Origin: Candidatus Cloacimonadota bacterium | Lineage (GTDB): Bacteria; Cloacimonadota; Cloacimonadia; Cloacimonadales; TCS61 | Direction of reading: 5' to 3' | DNA length: 51,803 bases | Assembly: GCA_030600585.1 (NCBI GenBank) | Contig: JAUVLU010000002.1 | Coordinates: 66,740-118,542 of the forward strand | Shown here: one piece after another, positions 25,447 to 33,971 of the stretch | Layout of the letters: every line of letters begins with the position of its first letter | Numbering within the stretch: the stretch's first letter is position 1 | Made by a program: the position numbers and the translations under genes | Notes under the pieces: model-generated | What the model was told of the DNA's origin: nothing | The model's database searches: none | The model's input: the letters and a program-made list of their open reading frames with translations, nothing else

Positions 25447-27891
25447 ATGAAAAAAATTATTAGCATTCTAATTGGATTAATTGTTTTCAGCAGCCTTGCT
25501 TTTGCTGATCAATTAATAGGAAAAGTAACAGATTCACAAACAGGAAAACCGATAGATCGGGTTCAAATTTATGTAGAAAACATAAACTTGTATGCGACTA
25601 CAAACACAAATGGAAATTACAAGATCAGCTTTGTTAAACCGGCAATTTTCAAGATTGTTTTTGAACGTATCGGCTATGAAAAAAAAGTTGTGGAACACAA
25701 CCCTTTTGACACTGCTGTTCTGAATATGCAGCTAACAAAAAAACCGCAGAAAATTTCAGGATTGAAAATATCAGCTACAAAAGCGGAAGATCGTAAAACT
25801 CCGGTAACTTTTACGAATATAACTCAGGAACAGGTCCTTCAAAACAATTTTGGACAGGAAATTCCAATGTTGATGGAAGATGTGCCGGGCGTATTTGCCT
25901 ATTCTGATGCAGGTGGTTTGATTGGGAACGCATATCTTAAAATTCGTGGTTTCGATCAAAAACGGATTGGTGTGATGATCAATGGGATACCGCTAAACGA
26001 CCCGGAAGATCACAATGTTTATTGGGTCAATATGCCTGATTTTGCAGAGAGCACATCCGATATACAATTCCAGCGCGGCGTGGGGAGTTCACTTTACGGG
26101 GTCTCAACTTTTGGCGGTTCACTGAATATGCAGACAGAAAGCTTTGCGAAAGAAAATAGAACAGAACTTTTTACTGCTTTTGGAAGTTATAACACTTATA
26201 AAGTCGGAATAAAAACAGCTCAAAAATTTGGGAAATACAGCACAAATATCCGCTTTTCTAAAATTGCTTCCGATGGATACCGTGATAATTCAGCTTCCGA
26301 ACTCTGGTCTGTTTTTACAAATCTTTCCAGAATGGGTGAGAGATCGATTACAGAATTTAATTTTTATACAGGACATGAGCTTACACACGCAGCTTGGGAA
26401 GCTTCGGGAGATTGGCAATTGGAAGAGAATCATCAGCATAATCCTTACACTTATGAAAATTATGTAGATGATTTTTCCCAACCCCATTTTGAATTGCATC
26501 ACAGTTATTTTCTGAATGAAATATCTGATGTAAAAAATTCATTTTTCTATATTTATGGAAATGGTTTTTATGAACAATATAAGGAAGGTCGTAATCTTTG
26601 GGAACACGGCTTAGTAGCGGAAAATAATGATGAAGAAGCAGACATTATCCGTCAGAAATGGGTAACTAAAAACCATTATGGCTGGGTTTCGCAATACAAT
26701 TTACGTCACAATAAAGGAACTTTTACAGCGGGAACTTATCTCAGTATGTTCGATAGCGATCATTGGGGAGAGATAACAGAAGTGCTCGGTGCAGACACGC
26801 TTGGTATTGATTACAACAGCGGTCAGGATTATTATAATTATACCGGAGAAAAAGAATATTTAACCGCTTATATGAATGAAATATTCAAACCTGTTAACGA
26901 TCTCTCAATTATGGTAAACCTGTATTTCCAACATATCAATTATCGTTTTGAACAATTGGAATCAGGTAATTTCAGCGGAGAATTTCTGAACGCTTATGAG
27001 GTGGACTACAATTTTTTCAATCCAAGATTTGGAGCTAATTATAATGTAAATGAGAATTTCAATATTTATGGAAACATCTCAATCTCACAAAGAGAACCTA
27101 CCGATGATGAACTTTATGATACTTGGGACGGACCGGATGATCTGGGTGTGGCACCTCTTTTTACTGTTGCTGATACTGTGTTTACCGATGATGGAAATGT
27201 TGAGAAGATCAACTGGAGCGAACCTTATGTGAAAGAAGAAAAATTGCTGGATTATGAATTGGGAATTGGCTATACAGGCACAATTTGGAATTTGAAAGCA
27301 AATTTATATTGGATGAATTTTACCGATGAGATCGTTGCTTACGGCGGGGCGGATGACGATGGAAATCCTATTCGTGGTAATGCCGATAAAACTGTCCATC
27401 GAGGTGTGGAACTTTCTGCAAAAGTGCAGTTGCCAGCATATCTGGAATTATCCGGTAACTTCAGTTACAGTGATAATTATTTCGAAGATTTCATAATGTA
27501 TGATTGGGGAGAGACAAGTGATCTTTCAGGTAATACGATCGCCGGATTTCCTGATATTATAAGTAACGGGAAACTTTCATTTAATAAAAGTAATTTCAAC
27601 ATATTTGCTCAATTGCAATATATTGGAAAACAATATTTGGATAATACTGAAAATGAAGATCGTACAATCGATCCGTTTAAAGTGTTTAATATCGGCGCAG
27701 TTATTAACATTGCAAAACTCTTTAGCAAAACCGATCTGCAATTGAATTTGAAAGCGAATAATATTTTGGATGAAGAATATGAAACTGCCGGATATTATGA
27801 TCCGTGGGGCGGACAGGATTGGAGTGGTGCAAATTATTATTGGCCTGCTACGGGACGTAATTTTATGGTTGGGTTGAGATTGGGGTTTTAG
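25447..27891 (+). CDS. TonB-dependent outer-membrane receptor, probable thiamin uptake
   Basis: 814 residues. The start ATG at 25447 follows TGAGGAGATAAAA and begins a clear signal peptide (KKIISILIGLIVFSSLAFA). Next come a carboxypeptidase-regulatory-like domain (about 22-105: GKVTDSQTGKPIDRVQIYV), the plug (about 120-230: PMLMEDVPGVFAY, LKIRGFDQKRIGVMINGIPL, FQRGVGSSLYG) and a 22-strand-type barrel ending GRNFMVGLRLGF, with the terminal Phe expected of outer-membrane barrels. Energy comes from TonB. The TPP riboswitch upstream implies thiamin or a phosphorylated form as ligand; receptors of this kind are known in Bacteroidota (OMR1). No PnuT or thiamin kinase gene is adjacent, unlike in that arrangement. 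Confidence 0.95.
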   Translation: MKKIISILIGLIVFSSLAFADQLIGKVTDSQTGKPIDRVQIYVENINLYATTNTNGNYKISFVKPAIFKIVFERIGYEKKVVEHNPFDTAVLNMQLTKKPQKISGLKISATKAEDRKTPVTFTNITQEQVLQNNFGQEIPMLMEDVPGVFAYSDAGGLIGNAYLKIRGFDQKRIGVMINGIPLNDPEDHNVYWVNMPDFAESTSDIQFQRGVGSSLYGVSTFGGSLNMQTESFAKENRTELFTAFGSYNTYKVGIKTAQKFGKYSTNIRFSKIASDGYRDNSASELWSVFTNLSRMGERSITEFNFYTGHELTHAAWEASGDWQLEENHQHNPYTYENYVDDFSQPHFELHHSYFLNEISDVKNSFFYIYGNGFYEQYKEGRNLWEHGLVAENNDEEADIIRQKWVTKNHYGWVSQYNLRHNKGTFTAGTYLSMFDSDHWGEITEVLGADTLGIDYNSGQDYYNYTGEKEYLTAYMNEIFKPVNDLSIMVNLYFQHINYRFEQLESGNFSGEFLNAYEVDYNFFNPRFGANYNVNENFNIYGNISISQREPTDDELYDTWDGPDDLGVAPLFTVADTVFTDDGNVEKINWSEPYVKEEKLLDYELGIGYTGTIWNLKANLYWMNFTDEIVAYGGADDDGNPIRGNADKTVHRGVELSAKVQLPAYLELSGNFSYSDNYFEDFIMYDWGETSDLSGNTIAGFPDIISNGKLSFNKSNFNIFAQLQYIGKQYLDNTENEDRTIDPFKVFNIGAVINIAKLFSKTDLQLNLKANNILDEEYETAGYYDPWGGQDWSGANYYWPATGRNFMVGLRLGF

Positions 27892-28244
27892 GTGGTGTAT
27901 TGGAATCCCTTGCAGTTCCCTTTTATATGAAATTGCGTTGCAATTTCTAAAAGGGAAACGTAGAGAAGCAAGAAGAATATTTGTAGGGGCAGATCATTGA
28001 TCTGCCTTTATTCTTTAAAACCTTGCAAATGATGCATTGGCTTGAGAAACAAACGATACTGGAATTCTCTTGCCTGTCTAATGGTTAGAAACCTTTGCAA
28101 TAATGTATCGGCTTTCAACTTGTTGAAAACGATACTGGAATTCTTTCTGCCAACTAATGGTTGGAGTTAGTGACCATTACGGAGGTCAAGACCATCCATA
28201 AGGTCTTATTTGTATGGGGCAGATCAGTGATCTGCCTTTTATTT
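27892..28244. repeat. Gap with twin hairpins and a tandem duplication
   Basis: GGCAGATCA/TGATCTGCC hairpins stand at 27988-28006 and 28218-28236, each followed by a T-rich run; the second (TTTTATTTTT) is a good terminator on the plus strand. Between them a ~72-bp unit is repeated head to tail (28018-28088 and 28089-28164), recognised by ACGATACTGGAATTCT and CTAATGGTT. No gene seen. Confidence 0.75.
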
Positions 28245-28808
28245 TTAATTTTTGATTTCTAAACTAAAGACAAGCTCAGTTTTATAAATCGTGAATAACA
28301 TATAGGGTAAATTTCTACACTCGATGTTTTCTTTTCTGCAAATAGTTGGGATTTTCTTAATTAGTTTGTCATCTCTTGATAACGTTTCTTCACAGATCAA
28401 TACTACATTATTCCCATTACCTAATAACTCTAAACATAGAGCTATTAAATATAAATCTGCATATTTATCCTGATACTTATGGATCTCAGGCTCAATTAAT
28501 AATATATCATTGCCCCAATATTTTTCATTACTTTTAATGTAATGTTCTTTGATTAAATCCTCGACTTTTGGAAACAGATATATAGATTCCAGTGTAACTT
28601 TTCGGATCTCTTTTTTTAATAAAATTGTTTCAGGATTATTTAACTCATTATAAACTTTATCAATAACATAGATTTCTTTATTAACTATCTTATTTAATAT
28701 AAAATTATAAAGTTTGCGATTAATAGTATTTTCATCGTTTTTATCAAAATAGTAGTATCTTAAAAAATTAATCAAACTACTTGAATCGATAACTAATTTA
28801 GTAGACAT
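28245..28808 (-). CDS. PIN-like nuclease (DUF4411 type), likely toxin partner
   Basis: 187 residues. The N-terminus LVIDSSSLINFLRYY has the PIN-domain beta strand with D8, and further acidic residues fit the metal site: E55 (KVYNEL), D118 (DKYADLYLIA) and E140 (LICEETLSRDD). The C-terminal CRKENIECRNLPYM is typical of the DUF4411 group. PIN proteins are metal-dependent RNases. The gene begins directly after the stop of the ImmA/IrrE-type gene (TAAATG, no gap); DUF4411 and ImmA/IrrE proteins are commonly neighbours, usually read as toxin and antitoxin or regulator. Which is which here is inference. Confidence 0.8.
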   Translation of the reverse strand: MSTKLVIDSSSLINFLRYYYFDKNDENTINRKLYNFILNKIVNKEIYVIDKVYNELNNPETILLKKEIRKVTLESIYLFPKVEDLIKEHYIKSNEKYWGNDILLIEPEIHKYQDKYADLYLIALCLELLGNGNNVVLICEETLSRDDKLIKKIPTICRKENIECRNLPYMLFTIYKTELVFSLEIKN

Positions 28809-30035
28809 TTAGTAAATCACCGCATCAATACTTTTTTTATCACTAATGTGTAAATAATCTCTTAATCTACTCTCGTTGATATTTCCTTCAAAATAATTGA
28901 TTTTAACAATTTCTTTAAATAACTTTGATTCGATAGGTTTTTGAAAAGCTATTATCTTTTCCCCTTGTTCTTTAGCAATTTCTCTTTCAAGTTGTTTTTT
29001 AAATTTGTCTTGCAATCTATGTTGATCAGAATATGATTTTAACTCATCCATTTTTGCCTTGTAATCAACATCAGTAATTTTATTCTCAATTTTAAGTCTA
29101 GTATATAATGCTGAATGGCTTAAATATGTGTTTCTATAAAATTTATTAATAATATTTTTATGAAAATCATTGAGTGAAGTAGCTTTGTTTAATTCTGAGA
29201 AATCAGTATTAAATTTATCTACTAAAAAATAGAAAGAAAATGAATGACACCATTGCTCAACAGAATTATTTTGGATATACTGATTATCTGTTATATCATC
29301 AATTTCTTCATCATTTAAAAGATAATGAGCTAGCTCATGGAATAGAGTAAAAATCTCTCTTCTATAATTATCTTGTCGTTTAATAACAATTATATGTGGT
29401 GAAATGTGGAATCCATTAAAACTTGCTTTATTTATTTTATTCCAAGTCTCAGTGAATTCGAATACAAATATGTTTAAATCTTCTAGAATTCTCATTGAAT
29501 TTTTAAGAAAATCTCTTTCGTTATTAGAAGGTAATATTCTCTTTTCTTCAACTAAATATTGTTCAATTTTATTAAATTCAGCTCTTACTTCACGTGCTAC
29601 TTGTCGAGGATTACAATTAACATTATAAGTTTTAAGTATCCTTTTTAAATCAATATTAATAAATTTGCATAATGTTAGTATTTCAGTTTTCAATTCTTCA
29701 TATTTATTTACAACTTTCTTTGATTCAAAATCTAATTCTGTATTAAATGTATCTTTTCTAAAGAAGATGCTGCTTTTATCGGATCTTGGTAAATTTCTTC
29801 TTGAAATATACCATGTTAAACCTTTATCAAAAGTTTTATTGATAAGTTTCAATACATCTAGGCTAATATCAGTTTCTTTATTTAAGACATGTTCTAATTC
29901 ATGTGAAGTAAATATATGTCTTTTCCTTTTAGCGTGAATTAATTCAATGAATTCATCATGGTTTAGATTATATAAATTCATAAGATATTTTATTCTTTCT
30001 GGATTCAATTTGAACGATATATTATTATTTTTCAT
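28809..30035 (-). CDS. ImmA/IrrE-type zinc metallopeptidase with N-terminal HTH-like region
   Basis: 408 residues. An N-terminal ~80-residue region (LNPERIKYLMNLYNLNHDEF...) looks like a degenerate helix-turn-helix of XRE type. The gluzincin motif FHELAHYLL gives H233, E234 and H237, and the downstream SVEQWCHSFSFYFLVD corresponds to the 'E..An.FA..lL' third-ligand helix of IrrE/ImmA. Proteins of this kind cleave a repressor or antitoxin. It is probably the first gene of a two-gene unit with the PIN-like gene. The ribosome site is poor. Base composition is low in G+C relative to the flanking birA, consistent with a mobile accessory pair. Confidence 0.85.
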   Translation of the reverse strand: MKNNNISFKLNPERIKYLMNLYNLNHDEFIELIHAKRKRHIFTSHELEHVLNKETDISLDVLKLINKTFDKGLTWYISRRNLPRSDKSSIFFRKDTFNTELDFESKKVVNKYEELKTEILTLCKFINIDLKRILKTYNVNCNPRQVAREVRAEFNKIEQYLVEEKRILPSNNERDFLKNSMRILEDLNIFVFEFTETWNKINKASFNGFHISPHIIVIKRQDNYRREIFTLFHELAHYLLNDEEIDDITDNQYIQNNSVEQWCHSFSFYFLVDKFNTDFSELNKATSLNDFHKNIINKFYRNTYLSHSALYTRLKIENKITDVDYKAKMDELKSYSDQHRLQDKFKKQLEREIAKEQGEKIIAFQKPIESKLFKEIVKINYFEGNINESRLRDYLHISDKKSIDAVIY

Positions 30036-30072
30036 TTTATATATTATTTCAACAGCATTTCCTTACAATTTC

Positions 30073-30101
30073 TAAAAATAGATTTGATTTTTTTTCGTCA
30101 A
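30073..30101 (-). promoter_or_regulatory. Candidate promoter for the ImmA/PIN pair
   Basis: Read on the minus strand: TTGACG (30096-30101) and, after 17 bases, TTTTTA (30073-30078). The -35 match is good, the -10 match poor. Confidence 0.25.
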
Positions 30102-30127
30102 GAATTTAATCTAATCTTTTCCCGAAT

Positions 30128-30164
30128 TCTCTGTGCTCTCCGTGTCTCTGTGTCTCTGTGTTGA
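30128..30164. repeat. CTCTGTGTCTCTGTG-type dispersed repeat
   Basis: A G/T/C-periodic stretch related to the queC 3' end (47897-47937, inverted) and to the sequence just before trmFO (48061-48088). The remainder of this 230-base gap holds a GTTAATCCTGTTAATCCTGTC tandem and no gene. Confidence 0.6.
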
Positions 30165-30267
30165 AAATTTTACTGATCTTAACTCTACGCTGTGCTGTAA
30201 AGTCAAGTACAACCATACAATCTTCTCGTTAATCCTGTTAATCCTGTCAAAATAATTCTGTCGATAA

Positions 30268-31011
30268 TTATCTTGTCCAACTGATAACACTTCCGGCATA
30301 AAAAGGTTGTATCATTCCGGGTTTGAGTTCGATAAGTAATGCACCATTTTTATCAATTCCTATTGCCCTTCCCCTAAAAGTATCGTAATCTGTATCTAAT
30401 TCGATTTGAAGTCCTTTCAATAATGAATGCTGATTGAAATATTTTACATCAAGTTCTCCCTCAATAAAATTTGGAAGAGCGGAAGCAAAACCATCAAAAA
30501 TATGGGTTAAGATACTTTTATTATCCACTAAGTTATCTAATTCAATTTGCAGGGAAGTTGCATTTGGCGCAAGATTTACATCGAATTCTTTCACGTTTGT
30601 ATTCATGCCGATCCCGATAAGATGATATTTCCTACTATTGAGATTATTGGAAAGGATACCGCATAATTTTTTATCATTCAAATAGATATCATTTGGCCAT
30701 TTAATTTTAAGTTTTTCTCTAATTTGTGGGAATAGATCGCAAAGTGCTTTATGGATGGATATTCCCGTGAAGATCGTGAGATTGGAAGAGACAGAAAATC
30801 CATAAAGACCTGCGGTCATCCAGATACCGCCAAGTGGTGAAAACCATTTATTCTTATTACGACCAATGCCGCCGCTTTGCTCATCCGCTATTACAAGAAA
30901 GTTTCCTTGAGCGGTTTGATCTTTAATCAGTTTTATGGCTTGTTTGGATGTACTAACACTTTTTTTGAAAAGATATATTTCATCGAATAATGGATGTTTA
31001 AAATCTTTCAT
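30268..31011 (-). CDS. birA: Biotin--[acetyl-CoA-carboxylase] ligase (monofunctional BirA)
   Basis: 247 residues. It activates biotin with ATP and attaches it to the carrier lysine of biotin-dependent carboxylases. The biotinyl-adenylate loop is ADEQSGGIGRNKNKWFSP (usual GRGRRG..W.S replaced by GGIGRNKNKW), followed by KWPNDIYLNDKKLCGIL, the most conserved family block, and the small C-terminal domain around DTFRGRAIGIDKNGALLIEL. There is no N-terminal helix-turn-helix, so it should not act as a repressor. GAGGTTACA precedes the ATG. It is the last gene of the minus-strand run that begins with coaBC, separated from queA by 128 bases that contain a palindromic repeat. Confidence 0.93.
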   Translation of the reverse strand: MKDFKHPLFDEIYLFKKSVSTSKQAIKLIKDQTAQGNFLVIADEQSGGIGRNKNKWFSPLGGIWMTAGLYGFSVSSNLTIFTGISIHKALCDLFPQIREKLKIKWPNDIYLNDKKLCGILSNNLNSRKYHLIGIGMNTNVKEFDVNLAPNATSLQIELDNLVDNKSILTHIFDGFASALPNFIEGELDVKYFNQHSLLKGLQIELDTDYDTFRGRAIGIDKNGALLIELKPGMIQPFYAGSVISWTR

Positions 31012-31077
31012 TGTAACCTCATTTCATTTCTACCCGAGATTCTTCGTGAGAAACTTCGGAAAGTGCGATAATTTTGT

Positions 31078-31101
31078 GTTTCCAAACGGGGGTTTGGAAA
31101 C
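31078..31101. repeat. GTTTCCAAAC..GTTTGGAAAC palindrome
   Basis: A member of the 24-bp palindrome family also found at 11547, 11632, 11686, 24687 and 43181; here the inner arm bases are changed in a matched way (AAAC/GTTT). A short TTCTTCGTGAGAAACTTCGGAAAG element lies just before it. Confidence 0.75.
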
Positions 31102-31139
31102 AAGTAAAAAAGAAACAACACGGTTGTTTCACTCCAAAG

Positions 31140-32183
31140 TTAAATTATCAACATTGCATCGCCGTAACTGAAGAAGCGGTATTGTTCATCAACAGCTATT
31201 TTGTATGCGTTCATTATATTATCATAGCCTGCAAAAGAAGAAACCAGCATCATTAATGTGGATTCGGGCATATGAAAATTTGTGATCAATCCGTCGATGA
31301 TCCTAATTTCTTTGCCCGGATACAGGAAAATATCCGTCCAATGTGAGCCGCTGTTAAGCATTCCATTTTCAGTAAAACTTTCCAGAGTACGGGTTGTTGT
31401 TGTTCCAACTGCAATAATACGTCTGCCATTTTTCTTTGCTTGATTGATCTTTACTGCAACTTCTTGTGCTATCCGGCAGTGTTCACTATGCATTACATGA
31501 TCTTGAATGTCATCAGTTTTTACCGGACGGAAGGTTCCTAAACCAACATGCAGAACAACTTCTAAAATTTCAATGCCCTTCTCCCTGATCTGCTGCATAA
31601 GCGATTTTGTGAAATGCAGTCCGGCAGTTGGAGCCGCAACAGATCCCCGTTTTTGTGCATAAACAGTCTGATAGGTCTCTTTATCTTTATTAGTCGATTC
31701 TCTTTTTATATAAGGCGGAAGCGGTACATTCCCGATGTTTTCAAGAATATCCCAGAAATTTCCTTCCCAATAGAATTCTACAATTCTTTTTCCTTCTTCT
31801 GCATGATCAACTATCTTTGCTTTAAGCTCATTATTGAAAGTTACCTCAGCACCGATCTGTAATCTTCGCCCGGGTTTTACCAGACATTCCCAGCGGTTTT
31901 CAGTTTTTTGTTCCAAAAGAAATATTTCAACTTTTGCGCCGGTACTTTTTATTCCGAACAAACGCGCCGGAATAACTTTTGTATTATTAACCACCAGAAT
32001 ATCCGATGGTTGCAGGTGATTAATGATATTGCTGAACTTCTCATGCTGAATCTTTCCCGATTCTTTATCTAAGACAAGCATTCTGCTTTCAGAACGCATA
32101 TCTTTTGGATGCTGAGCGATGAGTTCAGCAGGGAGATCGTACCGGTAACTACTTTTTTTGGTAAGGGATATTTTCTGCATCAT
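31140..32183 (-). CDS. queA: S-adenosylmethionine:tRNA ribosyltransferase-isomerase
   Basis: 347 residues, the usual size. It transfers and isomerises the ribosyl part of SAM onto 7-aminomethyl-7-deazaguanine in tRNA to give epoxyqueuosine. Family blocks seen: YDLPAELIAQHP near the start, SRMLVLD, LVVNNTKVIPARLFG, PLPPYIKR, ETYQTVYAQKRGSVAAPTAGLHFT, HVGLGTFRPV and the C-terminal HMPESTLMMLVSSFAGYDN. The start overlaps the end of the DUF3108 gene by 35 bases, without a clear ribosome site, so translation is probably coupled. queC, for an earlier step of the same pathway, is also in the window (47213). Confidence 0.97.
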   Translation of the reverse strand: MMQKISLTKKSSYRYDLPAELIAQHPKDMRSESRMLVLDKESGKIQHEKFSNIINHLQPSDILVVNNTKVIPARLFGIKSTGAKVEIFLLEQKTENRWECLVKPGRRLQIGAEVTFNNELKAKIVDHAEEGKRIVEFYWEGNFWDILENIGNVPLPPYIKRESTNKDKETYQTVYAQKRGSVAAPTAGLHFTKSLMQQIREKGIEILEVVLHVGLGTFRPVKTDDIQDHVMHSEHCRIAQEVAVKINQAKKNGRRIIAVGTTTTRTLESFTENGMLNSGSHWTDIFLYPGKEIRIIDGLITNFHMPESTLMMLVSSFAGYDNIMNAYKIAVDEQYRFFSYGDAMLII

Positions 32184-32901
32184 TCAATATTGCCTTAAAA
32201 CTTCCAAAAACTATTTTACTGCTCATTTTCACGGGGATTTTATATTCATCGGCTGTTAACCAGACGAGAATTTTTCCAGTCTGTTTAAATATTGCATCAC
32301 CTTTTAAAATTGGTTCAACCACAAAACATTTCTTATTTCCAAAAATGGTTTCTATTTCTTCTATTCTATGAACGATCACATCGGCAGGATAATTTCTGCC
32401 ATCGGCGGTTACGTTTATCGTCAAAGTATCTCCAACAGCAAATTCCTGCATTCTCATGTAATATAAAGCGCTGAGAATATCCTGTGTGTCGGAAGGGATT
32501 TCCATTCTCTTTTCTTTGAATTTCTTGGTTTTGCGTCCGAATTTTGTATAGATCGTGAAATTCTGTTCAGGATAATAAAAATGGATCCTGTGCTGACGGT
32601 AAGAACCTTCGCGTAGTTTTTTTGTGAATCTGAGAGTAACATGTTTGTTCCTATCCCAGATAGATTCAATATGGTCACGAACTTTGTAAATATTATCGAA
32701 GAAGGAATTTGTTTTTGCAAGTGATTCTATTTTGTAACATTCTGTTGAGTCTTTATAAATGTGAGAACTTATCTGCAATGTCGCTTCTCCGGCTTTAATA
32801 AATCCGTATTTGATATCGAAGGTTAGTTTCTCACCGAGTTCGAATGCGGATAATTGAATGCCGATAATCACAATGAGTGGAATCATTAATTTCTTTAACA
32901 T
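32149..32901 (-). CDS. DUF3108-family periplasmic protein
   Basis: 250 residues with an N-terminal signal peptide (LKKLMIPLIVIIGIQLSAF). The start of the mature part, GEKLTFDIKYGFIKAGEATL, is the hallmark of the DUF3108 family, and DVIVHRIEEIETIFGNKKCFVVEPIL later matches it too. The family is widespread in diderms and probably has a lipocalin- or LolA-like beta fold in the periplasm; the function is not established. The start overlaps the barrel gene upstream by one base (TAATG), so it is likely co-translated with it, in line with an envelope role. Confidence 0.85.
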   Translation of the reverse strand: MLKKLMIPLIVIIGIQLSAFELGEKLTFDIKYGFIKAGEATLQISSHIYKDSTECYKIESLAKTNSFFDNIYKVRDHIESIWDRNKHVTLRFTKKLREGSYRQHRIHFYYPEQNFTIYTKFGRKTKKFKEKRMEIPSDTQDILSALYYMRMQEFAVGDTLTINVTADGRNYPADVIVHRIEEIETIFGNKKCFVVEPILKGDAIFKQTGKILVWLTADEYKIPVKMSSKIVFGSFKAILNDAENIPYQKK

Positions 32902-33968
32902 TAAAATTCCTCTCGACTTCCCATACTCAAGCTTTGATTTTGTTCTCCAAAACCAATATCAAATCGTACATTCAATCTATCATTCATCAGGAAGGATATT
33001 CTCAAACCGGCACCATAAGAGAGTTTTAACCCATTCATCGAAAATTCTTCCATACTTCCTGCAACTTCTCCGGTTTCCAAAAATGCTGCAAATCCAAATC
33101 TTTCCAGTAACGGATCTGACCATGGGAATATTCTATTTTCAATTCGGAAAACAATTGAATGTCGATCGATGAATTTATTGGCCGTAACAGCTCGCATGTT
33201 ATCATTTAGATATGACATCTTATGGAACGGAACTTCATCTGAAACGGTTGAAAAATAACCTTGTAAAGCCAATATTTGACTGGGGAAAATTGAAAAATAG
33301 TGTCGAAGATCTATCTCGTTACGCATAAAGCTGTAATCACTTGCAAAAATATCCGAGAATAAAACAGATCTAAAATTATATAAACATCCATTTTGCGGAT
33401 AAGTATCCGAATCACGTTTATCATAACTAATGCAAAATCCCATTCCCGAGATCATATTGTCTTCACTGCCGGGGATATTCCCAATTGCAAGTAATCCGCC
33501 TTCTTCCAACTTTTGTATTTGAAAATGTGAGAACTCATAAATAATGGCAGCCTGCCAGGTTTCGGTTATTCTTTTCTTTATTTCAATATCAACATCAAAT
33601 TCTCGTTTTGTATATTTCTCTTCTACACCGGAAAGATGTTCATTTCCAATTCCATAAAATGTGCTGGGCCAATGTTTGAATTTTGTGTTAGTTAAAATTG
33701 TGTATTTACCATTTGCAAAATGAATTTCCGGCATAAAATTAATTGAATATTGTTTATTTTTGCTGACTTCGGCTGAAAAATATATCAGGTTTTTCTGGGA
33801 AGTAGAATCATTCTTAATGCTGTTATACCGCAGATAGGCAAGTCCTCCTGCATGTATTCCGGTTTCGTTGGAATAGCCAAGTGCTGGATAAACAACATAT
33901 TCAGCTTTTGCAAGAAGAAGTTGGCAAATTATCAGCAATAATATAGTAGTTGTGAATAATTTCTTCAT
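32901..33968 (-). CDS. Omp85-superfamily (BamA/TamA surface antigen-like) beta-barrel without POTRA domains
   Basis: 355 residues with a signal peptide (KKLFTTTILLLIICQLLLA) and then mainly alternating beta strands. GMGFCISYDKRDSDTYPQNGC resembles the 'R.D.r...P..G' block of bacterial surface antigens, and NVRFDIGFGE near the end matches the 'vR.D.g.g' strand of Omp85 barrels. No POTRA repeats precede the barrel, so it is not the essential BamA. It ends in REEF (C-terminal Phe). Probably an outer-membrane protein acting with the DUF3108 product; the role is unknown. Confidence 0.82.
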   Translation of the reverse strand: MKKLFTTTILLLIICQLLLAKAEYVVYPALGYSNETGIHAGGLAYLRYNSIKNDSTSQKNLIYFSAEVSKNKQYSINFMPEIHFANGKYTILTNTKFKHWPSTFYGIGNEHLSGVEEKYTKREFDVDIEIKKRITETWQAAIIYEFSHFQIQKLEEGGLLAIGNIPGSEDNMISGMGFCISYDKRDSDTYPQNGCLYNFRSVLFSDIFASDYSFMRNEIDLRHYFSIFPSQILALQGYFSTVSDEVPFHKMSYLNDNMRAVTANKFIDRHSIVFRIENRIFPWSDPLLERFGFAAFLETGEVAGSMEEFSMNGLKLSYGAGLRISFLMNDRLNVRFDIGFGEQNQSLSMGSREEF

Positions 33969-33971
33969 TAA

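Noticed and set aside
30111-30299. Small minus-strand frame ending in a DTES-rich peptide
   Set aside because: It overlaps the birA 3' end and is made from the CTCTGTG repeat.
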